DNA of 45,532 bases from CAZGWJ01 sp964529445 (GTDB lineage Bacteria > Oederibacteriota > Muellerivitia > Muellerivitales > Muellerivitaceae): contig CAZGWJ010000012.1 of the NCBI GenBank assembly GCA_964529445.1, positions 1 through 45,532 of the forward strand. The letters are read 5' to 3'. Under the pieces are notes generated by a model. The model worked only from the letters and a program-made list of their open reading frames with translations. It was not told where the DNA came from and ran no database searches. Made by a program: the position numbers and the translations under genes. Of this stretch, positions 17,935-26,844 are shown one piece after another (position 1 is the stretch's first letter; each line of letters opens with the position of its first letter).

Positions 17935-19215
17935 TTATCGGTTTTGCAGGATCGCCGTAATCCGGCGGACCGGCTTGCCATCCCGGAAATAGAGCACCTC
18001 GTAGATCCCCGGCTCGCTCCTCTTTCCTGCGGGATCCAATCCGTCCCACTCGATCCATTGCTCGCGCCGCGAGGTCACTTTTTCGTCGAAGAGGACCCGG
18101 ACGGGGACGCCCTCGGCATCGTAGACCTCGATGCGGTAATCGCCGGCCTCGGGGAAGGAGACGAAGAAGGACAACGGGGGTTTGTCGAAGGTCAGCCGAT
18201 CCTCCACCTTCATCCTCAGGATCTCCCGGGCCATGGGTTGCGCCGTCGCGGTCGCCACGGCCTTCCTGGGGCGCGGTGTCAACGTGAAAGTCGCCAGGGC
18301 GGCCCGACCCAGACGGGTCCGGACGATCGGGACGGTCGACGTGGGGGTCCATGTCGCGAAGGCCTTTTTCACGATCAGCGTCGGTGTCGCGGTGGGCTTT
18401 CGGGGCGTGGGAGACCGGGTCGGCGTCCATGTCGGATACGGCTTCGTCGGTTTTTTCACGATGGTGGGGGTCTTCGTGGGCGTATAGGTACGGAAAGGGG
18501 TCCCTGTTCTCGTGGGTGTCGCCGTCCTCGTCGGGGTCGGCGACGGGGTCGGCGTCTCGGACGGGCTGGGGAACCAGGAGGGGGTGGGCGAGGGCGTGAT
18601 GCAATCGGGCCGAACCGTGATGTCGAGGAGGAAGGAACGGCGGAAGAGATGCCGCTCCCGCTCCTGCTGGACTCGGGAGGATTCCCCCGAGGCCGACATG
18701 AACCGGGCCCGCTTCTTGGCCGGGGCATCCTCAGGTTGCGGCACATGGGGGATCTCCGCCCCCAGGTTGAAGGCCTTGCCCCAACGCTGGTCGTCGAATC
18801 CGGGCAGGCTCCACCCGGGCGGTTCGGGCGCGGCCTCGTCCTTGACCCAGTAGGCGCGGTGCATCGAATCCTCGTTCGAGGTCAGGACGAGCCATCGTCC
18901 GTCCGAGAACATGACCCTCAGGATGTAGGCCACCCCGACTTCCGTCACGCCGGTGTCGGCTAGGCGGATAGCCAGCACGTTCACGCGTCGAAAGGCGCAG
19001 AGATCCTTCACCTCCACGATCGTCTGGCCCTTTTCGACCGGCGTGTAATCGACCCGGGCGATGGGGCTCCCGTTCAGGATGAACTCGGCACGGTCATCCA
19101 CGCAGACGGTCAACAAGGCGGACCGCACCCAGGGCGAAACCTGGGCCGCGGCGGTCGAGGCCAAGAGCGAAAGGAATAGGGCGATCAGGAAGCGGAGGGG
19201 TTTCCGGGGTGTCAT
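17935..19215 (-). CDS. Secreted Thr/Pro-linker protein with FlgD-like C-terminus
   Basis: An exported protein of 426 residues with a signal peptide (FLIALFLSLLASTAAA) cut near residue 24. Residues ~30-205 form a beta-rich domain with two closely spaced Cys (VCVDD, LCAFRR), similar in feel to galactose-binding folds. Residues ~210-330 are a TPT/SPTPT linker interrupted by Lys/Arg-rich patches (TIVKKPTKPY), unlike the purely Thr/Pro linkers elsewhere. The last ~85 residues (YRIEVYDAEGVPVRVL...GIYEVLYFRDG) match the FlgD-like Ig fold often found at the end of secreted proteins. The start lies four bases past the stop of the previous gene, so it belongs to the isomerase operon. Function unknown; surface display is inferred. 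Confidence 0.78.
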   Translation of the reverse strand: MTPRKPLRFLIALFLSLLASTAAAQVSPWVRSALLTVCVDDRAEFILNGSPIARVDYTPVEKGQTIVEVKDLCAFRRVNVLAIRLADTGVTEVGVAYILRVMFSDGRWLVLTSNEDSMHRAYWVKDEAAPEPPGWSLPGFDDQRWGKAFNLGAEIPHVPQPEDAPAKKRARFMSASGESSRVQQERERHLFRRSFLLDITVRPDCITPSPTPSWFPSPSETPTPSPTPTRTATPTRTGTPFRTYTPTKTPTIVKKPTKPYPTWTPTRSPTPRKPTATPTLIVKKAFATWTPTSTVPIVRTRLGRAALATFTLTPRPRKAVATATAQPMAREILRMKVEDRLTFDKPPLSFFVSFPEAGDYRIEVYDAEGVPVRVLFDEKVTSRREQWIEWDGLDPAGKRSEPGIYEVLYFRDGKPVRRITAILQNR

Positions 19216-19219
19216 GGGA

Positions 19220-19831
19220 TCACGGTCGCGGAGCGGACATCTTGAGGACGCAATAACCTTCCAGGATGGAATCCTCGGGTCCTGCGGCGCGGGTCAGGAC
19301 CACGATGAGATCCGGTCCCGGAAGAAGCCAGGCCCGGTGGATGATCTCCCCACCCGGCCCTGCCGTCACCCGCTTCAGGACCTGTGTCCGACGATTCACG
19401 ACACCGGGAGGCCTTGAACCGCGGCCGGGCAGGAGGACAAGCGTGCCGGATCCCAGGTCCAGTTTCCAATCGTTGTCCAGCCATTCGAAACGGCGGGCCT
19501 TCAGGGTCCCCGACTTGGCCAGCCAGGATTCCAGTTGGACCCAGTCGGGGTATTCATCCCGGAGACGGGAACTCAACACCTCCGTCCCGCCGGCCCTGAT
19601 CAGGACCTGGTGGAGCCGGAATCCGCGCGGACGGGCCCCGCAATCCCCTGTGGTCTGTTCCCCGATCCAGAGGCAGGTCGAGGTCCCCTCGGTGACACCC
19701 AGGAAGGAATAGACGTGGGAACAACGTTCAGCGGATGCCGCGATCCCCGCCATAAAGACCGCCCACATGCCCATCGCGGCGATCCAAGGAAGGGCCGCCC
19801 CTCTTCCCGTCCTAACGCCTCCGGTATTCAT
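19220..19831 (-). CDS. Exported hypothetical protein
   Basis: Not recognised. The 203-residue product has an N-terminal signal peptide (basic start, hydrophobic ~15-30, AASA cleavage site) and four further Cys in the mature part (ERCSHV, STCLW, GDCGARP, EGYCVL), suggesting disulfides and a periplasmic or secreted location. The rest looks beta-rich. ATG 19831 overlaps the stop of the isomerase as ATGA, so translation is coupled, and the next gene starts four bases after its stop. It may work with the Thr/Pro-linker protein that follows, but I see no family signature. Confidence 0.65.
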   Translation of the reverse strand: MNTGGVRTGRGAALPWIAAMGMWAVFMAGIAASAERCSHVYSFLGVTEGTSTCLWIGEQTTGDCGARPRGFRLHQVLIRAGGTEVLSSRLRDEYPDWVQLESWLAKSGTLKARRFEWLDNDWKLDLGSGTLVLLPGRGSRPPGVVNRRTQVLKRVTAGPGGEIIHRAWLLPGPDLIVVLTRAAGPEDSILEGYCVLKMSAPRP

Positions 19832-20895
19832 CTTTTGGAGAGTGCTTTCTTGAACCGGTCGATGATCTCCACCGGCGTCGGATCCACCCTCTTCAGGTAG
19901 GCCAGGTACACGCTCGTAAAATCGCCCAGGTAAAGGAGGGTCATCATGCGCCCCAGGACGGTGCGTCCCTGCGCCCTCGCCTCCCGAACCCCCGCCGTAC
20001 GGGCTGCGAGCACCCCGCGCAGGATATCGAAACGACGGCCCACCTGAGAATGATCACCGCGCGGATCGCGCAGGAAGACCACGGCCGTCCCTTTCAGGAG
20101 CGGTTGGGCGTTCGTGAAACCCACCACCTCGTTGTGGTTCATCTCGGGGACCACGTTGCCGATGGCCACCTGCTTGGCGTTCTCGTTCAACTGCCCCTTC
20201 CAGCGGAGAGCCACGGATTCCATCGGCCCCTGCCCCGCGTACACGATCGGAAGTCGGCCATGGAGGAAAAGCGCCAGGCGCTTGGCCTCGTTCCGCGCGG
20301 ATGGGGCATGGGGGGCCAATCCCGTGGACATCCTTTCCATGAGGGCCATGGCTTCCCGGAAATCCCGTTCGTGGGACGGCACCAGACCTAGCGTTTCGAG
20401 GGCAGTTAAAAGGGTGAAAAAAGAATAGCCGAAGGCAGAACGGGGCGGATAGCCGGTGGGCACAATGCACACGGGGATCCGGCGGCGCCGTGCCCGGGCG
20501 GTGATGGGTCCTCCCGAGGAGACGACGAGGATCCGCGCGCGTTTCCGGACGGCGTCGCCGAAGGCCGAGAGGGTCTCTTCCGTCCCGCCCGAATACGAGG
20601 AGCAGACAACCAGCGTGCGCGGCCCCACCCAGGCAGGCAGGACATAATGACGGTTGACGACGACGGGTAACCGCGATTTCCCGGCGATCAGGGTCCGAAG
20701 GATATCGCCCCCGATGGCGGACCCGCCCAGTCCCGTGACGAGGATGTTCCCCACGCCGTGGACATTCAGCCGGGGCGGCGCCTTGAGGATTCGCGCCCGG
20801 GCATCGCGGCATTGCAGGGGAAGGTCCATGACCTTCCGGATCATGCCGGAAGGATCCATCGTCCTGAAGGTATCGGGGCGGTCAAGCGGGTTCAT
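19828..20895 (-). CDS. Bifunctional phosphoglucose/phosphomannose isomerase (SIS)
   Basis: A double-SIS sugar isomerase of 355 residues interconverting fructose-6-phosphate with glucose-6- and mannose-6-phosphate, by family inference. GLGGSAIGGD (~55-64) and SSYSGGTEET (~98-107) are the phosphosugar-binding SIS motifs, and VPEMNHNEVVGF (~248-259) is the catalytic segment typical of the archaeal-type PGI/PMI family. Length fits. ATG 20895 has AGGAGG nine bases upstream. It lies 81 bp after EI of the PTS and could feed hexose phosphate to glycolysis or supply mannose phosphate for glycan precursors. It is coupled to two exported proteins downstream. Confidence 0.88.
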   Translation of the reverse strand: MNPLDRPDTFRTMDPSGMIRKVMDLPLQCRDARARILKAPPRLNVHGVGNILVTGLGGSAIGGDILRTLIAGKSRLPVVVNRHYVLPAWVGPRTLVVCSSYSGGTEETLSAFGDAVRKRARILVVSSGGPITARARRRRIPVCIVPTGYPPRSAFGYSFFTLLTALETLGLVPSHERDFREAMALMERMSTGLAPHAPSARNEAKRLALFLHGRLPIVYAGQGPMESVALRWKGQLNENAKQVAIGNVVPEMNHNEVVGFTNAQPLLKGTAVVFLRDPRGDHSQVGRRFDILRGVLAARTAGVREARAQGRTVLGRMMTLLYLGDFTSVYLAYLKRVDPTPVEIIDRFKKALSKR

Positions 20896-20976
20896 GGTCC
20901 TTGTCCTCCTGAAGAAACGGTTGGTCCTCGCGCGGATGCCGGGCGGGTGCCCGGTCCCGTCCGGCCCCCACCTCGG

Positions 20977-22719
20977 CTAGAACAGGATCGAGCGGAGATC
21001 GGCGGGGATCCGTTCCTCGATGAGGGTGAGGATGTCCCGGGAATCGTCGAGACGCAATGCCTCCTCGGCGATCTCCTGGGCCAGGGAAAAGGGGGTCATA
21101 CGGATCACCTTCTTGACCTCCGGCACGGCCGAAATGGCCACGGAAAACTCGTCTAGCCCCAGACCCAGCAAAAGGGGCACCAGCTGGGGATCCCCAGCCA
21201 TCTCGCCGCACATTCCCACCCACTTGCCGGCATGGTGGCAGGCTTCCACGGTCATCTTGATGAGCCGCAAGACCGCCGGGTTGAGGGGATCGTAAAGATA
21301 TGCCACCTCCTCGTTCACCCGGTCCACGGCCAGGGAATACTGGATGAGATCGTTCGTGCCGATGGAGAGAAAATCCAGTTCCTCCGCCATGAAATCGGCC
21401 ATCAACGCCGCCGAGGGGATCTCCACCATGGCACCCAGTTCGACATAGGGATTGAAAATGGCCTTCTCGGCCTCCAGTTCCCTCGCGCATTCGCCGAGGA
21501 CCGCCCTGGCCTGGCGGACCTCCTGGATGGAGCAGATCATGGGGAGCATGATCTTGAGGCGCCCATGAACCGCAGCCCTCAATACGGCCCTCAACTGTGG
21601 TTTGAAAAGATCGGGCCGTTTGAGACAGAGACGGATGGCCCGCAAGCCGAGAAAGGGATTTTTCTCGGCGTGGGACATATGGGAAAGGAACTTGTCGCCC
21701 CCCACGTCGAGTGTGCGGATGATGGCGGATTGGTTGCCCATCTTCTCCGCCAGGCGGCGGTAATGCTGGTACTGCTCCTCCTCGTCGGGAAGATCCTTGC
21801 GATCCAGGTACAGGAACTCCGTGCGGAAGAGTCCCACCCCCTGGGCGCCATGGGAAACCACGTCATCCAGTTCCTGGGGTATCTCGATATTGGCGGCGAG
21901 AGTGACCTCGTGGTTGTCGGGAGTCCTGGCCGGAAGGGGCCTCAGGGCCTCGAGACTCTTCTGGAACTCGACATACTTTTCCTGGGTCTTCTGGTACTCC
22001 TTCAACGTTTTCGGGGAGGGGTTGAGGACCAGGGTTCCCTTGGTGCCGTCCACGACAACGAGATCACCCATCTGAACTTGGTTGATGAGCCCGGTGAGAC
22101 CCACCACGGCCGGCAGACCCAAGGAACGGGCTACGATGGCTACGTGGGAAGTCTTGCCGCCGGTGTCGGTGGCGAACCCCTTGATGGTTTCCGTCGAGAG
22201 CGAGACGGTGTCCGAGGGGGACAAGTCCTCCGCGATGAGGATGACCGGTCGATCCAACTGCCGCAGGACATCCCGCTCATCCCCGGTCAGATTCTTCAGG
22301 ACACGCTCCCCCACGTCCTGGAAATCGCCGCCCCTTTCCCGGAAGTAGGCGTCGTCGAGATTGGCGAAGACCGTCTTGAACTTGTCGATGGCCTCGTTGA
22401 GCAGAAATTCAACGTTCAACCGCCGGGTATCGATGGCCCGGGGGATCTCGTTGATGAAGACGGGATCGTCCAAGAGAACGATATGGGCCTGGAAGATGGC
22501 TGCATGCTCATCGCCCAATTCCTCGTGAACCTTGTCCGCGAGCGCCCGGATCTGCTCCCGGGTACGTTCCAGGGCCCGCAGGTAGCGCTGGACCTCGAGC
22601 GGCACCTCCTGGGTCTGGAGGGTGCGACGGATGATGGTGAATCCTGGCCGGTGATAGATGAACGCCGGTCCGATGGCGATGCCGCCGGATGCCGCGATAC
22701 CGGGCAGGACCTGTTCCAT
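20977..22719 (-). CDS. ptsI: PTS Enzyme I (PEP-protein phosphotransferase)
   Basis: Cytoplasmic enzyme that takes phosphate from PEP onto itself and passes it to HPr. The 580 residues have the EI layout: an N-terminal HPr-binding helical domain, the phospho-His domain with GGKTSHVAIVARS (His192), and the PEP-binding barrel with LFRTEFLYLDR, SIGTNDLIQYSLAVDR and GMCGEMAGD. No GAF domain precedes it, so it is PtsI rather than PtsP. ATG 22719 has AAGGAG seven bases upstream, and that ribosome site includes the last codons of HPr, so HPr and EI are coupled. Confidence 0.97.
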   Translation of the reverse strand: MEQVLPGIAASGGIAIGPAFIYHRPGFTIIRRTLQTQEVPLEVQRYLRALERTREQIRALADKVHEELGDEHAAIFQAHIVLLDDPVFINEIPRAIDTRRLNVEFLLNEAIDKFKTVFANLDDAYFRERGGDFQDVGERVLKNLTGDERDVLRQLDRPVILIAEDLSPSDTVSLSTETIKGFATDTGGKTSHVAIVARSLGLPAVVGLTGLINQVQMGDLVVVDGTKGTLVLNPSPKTLKEYQKTQEKYVEFQKSLEALRPLPARTPDNHEVTLAANIEIPQELDDVVSHGAQGVGLFRTEFLYLDRKDLPDEEEQYQHYRRLAEKMGNQSAIIRTLDVGGDKFLSHMSHAEKNPFLGLRAIRLCLKRPDLFKPQLRAVLRAAVHGRLKIMLPMICSIQEVRQARAVLGECARELEAEKAIFNPYVELGAMVEIPSAALMADFMAEELDFLSIGTNDLIQYSLAVDRVNEEVAYLYDPLNPAVLRLIKMTVEACHHAGKWVGMCGEMAGDPQLVPLLLGLGLDEFSVAISAVPEVKKVIRMTPFSLAQEIAEEALRLDDSRDILTLIEERIPADLRSILF

Positions 22720-22723
22720 GACG

Positions 22724-22996
22724 CTACTCCTTCTCGCCGAACTTGCGTTGGAGCAGTTGCCGGACGGCCGTCAGGGCCTCCTTGGCATCCTCGCCGTCGG
22801 TCGTCACTTCAAGCTCGGTACCCTTCGCGGCGGCCAGCGTCATGAGCCCCATGAGGCTCTTGGCGTTGGCGTTCTGAATGCCGTGCTTCACCGCGACGTG
22901 GCATTTGAAGCGGTTGGCCGTTTTCACGAGCTCCGCGGCCGCCCTCAGATGCAGGCCCAGTTTGTTGACAATGGTCATTTTCTCGGTGAGCTTCAT
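22724..22996 (-). CDS. ptsH: HPr phosphocarrier with atypical HLRAA site
   Basis: A 90-residue HPr that relays phosphate from EI to the PTS IIA domains. The catalytic segment reads NKLGLHLRAAAEL. His16 and Arg18 are kept, but the usual HARPA has become HLRAA, so the helix-capping Pro is replaced. The regulatory Ser site is intact (NAKSLMGLM, Ser47) and matches a substrate for the HPr kinase encoded at 29049-30011. ATG 22996 follows GGAG by about six bases. It overlaps, as ATGA, the stop of a possible 10-codon leader with a stronger ribosome site. Confidence 0.95.
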   Translation of the reverse strand: MKLTEKMTIVNKLGLHLRAAAELVKTANRFKCHVAVKHGIQNANAKSLMGLMTLAAAKGTELEVTTDGEDAKEALTAVRQLLQRKFGEKE

Positions 22997-23025
22997 GACT
23001 CGCTCCAGGGAACGGAATTCTCCAT
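22993..23025 (-). CDS. Possible 10-codon leader peptide before HPr
   Basis: ATG 23025 has AAGGAGAGG well placed upstream and encodes MENSVPWSES, then TGA overlapping the HPr start codon as ATGA. The leader ribosome site is better than that of HPr itself, so this micro-frame could load ribosomes for HPr. It is too short for any homology argument and may be chance. Confidence 0.3.
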   Translation of the reverse strand: MENSVPWSES

Positions 23026-23036
23026 TTCCTCTCCTT

Positions 23037-24662
23037 TCAAGGCTGGCCCGCCGGTTGGGCGGGCAATGCGCTCAGGTCCGGCCAATAGGCCAGGATGAAC
23101 GCGATGAATATCACGCTATAGAACAGGAAGGCCACATTCGCCCTCTTGTGGAGGAAATAGGTATAAAGCCCGAGAAGGCCCCCGAAAAAAGCGACCTTCA
23201 TCGAGAACAACACGAGACCCTTCTGGATCTCCTCATGGTTCATGCATACGAGGATGACGCCCAGGAGGATGGCCGCGGCGTTGCGAACGCCGTTCACAGC
23301 CTCCTGGAACCCGTAACGTTTGACCGTTTCCACCACCTGCTCGCCAGCGCGGAATCCCTGGACGAACCCCGCCATCCTCACGGAGAGATGGGCGGAATTG
23401 AAAACGAGGAGGAAAAGCATGGGTACGACCGCGGGAAGCCAGGCGCCCCGGAACGGCTCGACATACATCAGGCTCACGGCGAGGATCCCGCAAAAGGGAC
23501 GGATCGTTGCCCAGAAAAGGTTATCGCCGACCGCGGCGACGGGCCCCATCATCCCCATCTTCAGGGCGCTGATTTCCTCCTCCTTCTGTTTCTGCCGGAC
23601 GGGCGGAAGACCCGCTCGCTCGGCCTCCATGCGCAGGATGGCGCCCAGGATGAAGGAGGCGACATAGGGTTGGGTGTTGAAATATTCCATGTGCCGGACA
23701 AGCGCGCGCGCACGTTCCTCCGGCGGGAATAGCCGCCGGAGGACGGGTGCCAAGACGAAGGCGACGCCATAGTTGAGCCCCTTTTCGAAATTCCAGGCGG
23801 TCTGCAGGAAGAAGCTCCGCAGGAAAGCGGATAGGAGGGCGGCCTTTGGGACTCGAGGCGGGATGGAAACGGCCTCAGGGGATTCCGGAACCCCCGCTTG
23901 GTGTGCACGAAGATCCCTCAGGCAAAGGGCGAAACCCGCCAGGAGGGCCACCAGTAGGATGTAGAGAACCTCCACGTGGAGGAAGAGCACCATGCCGGCC
24001 GATAGGACCGCGGCCCCGATGAGGATCGGGAGTTTCCGCCGTTCGACCAGTTGATCCAGCGCCGCCGCGCAACCCAGGGCCATCAGGAACCAATGCGCGT
24101 ACCGGAAGGCGTTGATCACGCCTTCGGGCGAATGAAGGAACCAGGGCGTCGCGGATCGGAGCAACCACAGGCTCAAGGCGGCCATGGCGAAGGCCTTGAG
24201 GAAGAGTTCCAGGAGAACGCCGAGATTCACGGCGTCCGCCAGGAGGAATCGTCCGGCCTGCATCCAATGCTGGGCCCTCCGAACCCAGGCTTTGTGCAAT
24301 CTCCTCACAACCTGCTCGGCCTCGGAGCTCAGCATGGCCAGGGGGATCGAGACCGACAGGGCGAAGACATACAATGCCTCCTTCGGGAGCGTCCCTCCGG
24401 AAGCGTCAGAAAAACCGTCGGCCATCACCACCGCGAGGCCGGTCAAAAGGGTCGCATCCAGGGGAAGGACGTTGCCGACCGGCAACTGCCCGATCCAGAT
24501 GAGTTCGACGAGAGCCCCGACCCCGAGCCCCAGCAGGGGATCCCCGGTCAACCACCCGATCAGGGGCCCCACCACGATGGGACGCGAGACCATGAACTGG
24601 CCCGCCGCCGTTGTGTCCAAGCTCAGGAACGCGATGACGATCGCGAAAATCCAGATTTCCAC
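23037..24662 (-). CDS. Fused PTS IIC-IID permease, mannose/sorbose family
   Basis: Membrane component of a mannose-family PTS, normally two proteins. Residues 1-~245 match IIC (TAAGQFMVSRPIVVGPLIGW, VELIWIGQLPVGNVLPLDA), with several hydrophobic segments. A short linker (~250-272) leads into a complete IID domain (~275-541: LRSFFLQTAWNFEKGLNYG, EYFNTQPYVASFILGAI, GPVAAVGDNLFWATIRP). The frame is uninterrupted across the join, so this is a true fusion. GTG 24662 starts one base after the GH57 stop. Substrate is unknown; the neighbouring alpha-glucan enzyme hints at a glucose-type sugar, but that is inference. Confidence 0.93.
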   Translation of the reverse strand: MEIWIFAIVIAFLSLDTTAAGQFMVSRPIVVGPLIGWLTGDPLLGLGVGALVELIWIGQLPVGNVLPLDATLLTGLAVVMADGFSDASGGTLPKEALYVFALSVSIPLAMLSSEAEQVVRRLHKAWVRRAQHWMQAGRFLLADAVNLGVLLELFLKAFAMAALSLWLLRSATPWFLHSPEGVINAFRYAHWFLMALGCAAALDQLVERRKLPILIGAAVLSAGMVLFLHVEVLYILLVALLAGFALCLRDLRAHQAGVPESPEAVSIPPRVPKAALLSAFLRSFFLQTAWNFEKGLNYGVAFVLAPVLRRLFPPEERARALVRHMEYFNTQPYVASFILGAILRMEAERAGLPPVRQKQKEEEISALKMGMMGPVAAVGDNLFWATIRPFCGILAVSLMYVEPFRGAWLPAVVPMLFLLVFNSAHLSVRMAGFVQGFRAGEQVVETVKRYGFQEAVNGVRNAAAILLGVILVCMNHEEIQKGLVLFSMKVAFFGGLLGLYTYFLHKRANVAFLFYSVIFIAFILAYWPDLSALPAQPAGQP

Positions 24663-24663
24663 G

Positions 24664-26844
24664 TCAACCCTTCCAGGTCTTCATCTGTACATCCAGCGTC
24701 CGGACGACGGTCTTCCCGGGTTCCAGGCGCAGATCCCATCCGAAAAGGAGGCACGAGCCCTGGTACACGCGCTCGAATCCGCCTTCGGACTGGGATATGG
24801 TCTCGACCGGGTAGCGGTCGAATCGCATCGGGTCCTTCGAGGAGAAGCCCAGGCGAAGGGCCAGCCAGGCGTCGGTCATCCCGGCCTCCGTCACGCCCTC
24901 CTCCGAGCCGACCGAACCCAGGAGGGGTTCGGAAAGTTCGCGCCCCTTGACGTAGTAGCGCCGGTCGGGCGCCGTTCCGGTGAGGAAGGTCAGATTCCAC
25001 TCGTTGAGGTATCGCACGTCGAGGGAACGATCACCCCGGTTCTCGAAACCGAACTCGATCACCAGCTCGAGGTCACCCGGCGAGAAGGCCAGCCGCTTGA
25101 CGAGGCGAAGCGGCACCCGGCCGTCGCCCGCGGCCACCGATCCCAATCGCTCCATTTCGACGACAAAATCGCCACCCTTGCGTTTCGGAGGAATGGCCCT
25201 CGCCACGAAGGAACGACCCAGGAAGTCGCCGCGTTCCTGGGCCCGCGACTCCCGCAGATCCTGCGGGGTGACAGTGGGATCGAGGAAACGATCCAGCAGG
25301 CTGGCTCGACGGTATTCGTCGTACCAGAGCATACGCTCGAGGCCGGGTTCCTTAGTGCGGATCACCTCGTGGATGGAGGCGGGAGCCCCGCCTTGGGCAG
25401 GTCCCTCAGCCAGGGCCTTCAACTTCCAATGGTAGGCCTCGGGGCGGCGCGTGAGCACATCGGAAAGATTGATGGGATGCCGCAGGTCGTCCAGTTCCAG
25501 GAGACTTCCGCCCTGCCCAGGATCGAGGAGGACGCGGTACTGATCGCTTCCCAGAAGCAGCTCCTTCAGTCCGTCGGCGTTGAAGTCGTCCTCCCGGAAA
25601 TCGAACCCGTTTTTCCAGGGCTTCAAGATCTCGTCGGCGCTCTTCTCAGCCTCCAGCAGCTCCCGATACACGGCGAAACGAAGGTGGTTGAGGTAAAGCC
25701 CTCCAAAGATGCCGTGCCAGTAGGGGCAATTGCATTGCCCCCGATAGAGCGAACGGCGGGCCCGGGCCACGAGAGCTTCCACCCCGGCCGAGGCCTTCGG
25801 GCGGGCGGCCTCGGCGGCGGCCTCTTCGACTTTCCGGGACACGAGCAGCATGCGCTTGTGCAAATGGTTTGACTCGGCGTATTTGGGAAGGAAATTGCGC
25901 CAGGTGCCGCCCTTGAGGTAGCGCTCATAGCGGGGGAGTTCTCCGCGCTCCCGCAGCTCATGGCGCAGGATCTCGTACTCGCGGGCGGCCGGGGGAAATA
26001 GGGACCATTCCCCCATTTCGGTATAGGAGGCGGAGGGCAGATAAGCCGTCCCGAGGGGGCGATGACGGTCGAACCACTCCGCGAAGGTGGCTGTCGTGAT
26101 CCAATCGGCGTTGTCTTCGAGAGCCTTGAAAAAACGCTCCAGCCATCCCTGCTCGAACACCCATCCATACGTATCGGGCCACCCGCCGAACTTCTCGCCG
26201 TCATCCATGAGGACCACACAACGCTCCCCGTCGTCGGTGGCCACGGAGCGAAGGAAATCGATGGTCTCGTTGACCTGTCGAAAAGGGACCAAGTAACGCA
26301 TCTTCTCGGAAATGGGAAACACGCCGAGAAAAGCACCCTGCTCCTCGGTCAAATAATGACCGTAGGTGTCCTCTTCCCTGAAGCCCGCCGATTTGAGGTG
26401 TGCGTCATCGATGGTGATGTAATCGACGCCCGCATCGCGAAGGGACTTGGGAAGGTGCGGTTCCCAAACCCGTTCCGCCACCCACATTCCCCGCGCCTGG
26501 ACGCCCAGTTTCGCCTTCAGGTGCCCGCTCATCATCCGAACCTGTCCCACCTTGTCCCGATCCGGAAGGATCGGGAGGATCGGTTCGTACATGCCTCCCG
26601 TGAAGAGTTCGACCTGCCCGCGGTCCGCCATGGTTCGCAGCCATCCCACGTATTCCGGGGCATGTTCCTCGATCCACTCCCAGAGAGGCCCGGTCACGTG
26701 GAAAGTACATTTCACCCTTGGATGTGCGAGCAGGACGCGGACAAAGGGCTCGTACGACCTGGCATAAAGCTGCTCGAACACCACGTCGAAATTTCCGACC
26801 GGCTGATGGTTGTGGACTCCGAACAGGAGCGTGACCTTGCGCAT
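24664..26844 (-). CDS. GH57 4-alpha-glucanotransferase / alpha-amylase
   Basis: Acts on alpha-1,4-glucans such as starch, glycogen or maltodextrin. The 726 residues contain an N-terminal catalytic barrel with FGVHNHQPVG (~8-17), AERVWEP (nucleophile Glu124) and LMDDGEKFGGW (acid/base Asp214). These positions nearly equal the Glu123 and Asp214 I recall for the Thermococcus litoralis 4-alpha-glucanotransferase. The C-terminal half matches the beta-rich domain of that subgroup (QCNCPYWHGIFGGLYLNHLR). No signal peptide, so cytoplasmic; storage-glycan turnover is likely. Its ATG overlaps the IIB stop (TGATG), and IIC-IID starts one base after its stop, so it is truly embedded in the PTS operon. 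Confidence 0.93.
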   Translation of the reverse strand: MRKVTLLFGVHNHQPVGNFDVVFEQLYARSYEPFVRVLLAHPRVKCTFHVTGPLWEWIEEHAPEYVGWLRTMADRGQVELFTGGMYEPILPILPDRDKVGQVRMMSGHLKAKLGVQARGMWVAERVWEPHLPKSLRDAGVDYITIDDAHLKSAGFREEDTYGHYLTEEQGAFLGVFPISEKMRYLVPFRQVNETIDFLRSVATDDGERCVVLMDDGEKFGGWPDTYGWVFEQGWLERFFKALEDNADWITTATFAEWFDRHRPLGTAYLPSASYTEMGEWSLFPPAAREYEILRHELRERGELPRYERYLKGGTWRNFLPKYAESNHLHKRMLLVSRKVEEAAAEAARPKASAGVEALVARARRSLYRGQCNCPYWHGIFGGLYLNHLRFAVYRELLEAEKSADEILKPWKNGFDFREDDFNADGLKELLLGSDQYRVLLDPGQGGSLLELDDLRHPINLSDVLTRRPEAYHWKLKALAEGPAQGGAPASIHEVIRTKEPGLERMLWYDEYRRASLLDRFLDPTVTPQDLRESRAQERGDFLGRSFVARAIPPKRKGGDFVVEMERLGSVAAGDGRVPLRLVKRLAFSPGDLELVIEFGFENRGDRSLDVRYLNEWNLTFLTGTAPDRRYYVKGRELSEPLLGSVGSEEGVTEAGMTDAWLALRLGFSSKDPMRFDRYPVETISQSEGGFERVYQGSCLLFGWDLRLEPGKTVVRTLDVQMKTWKG

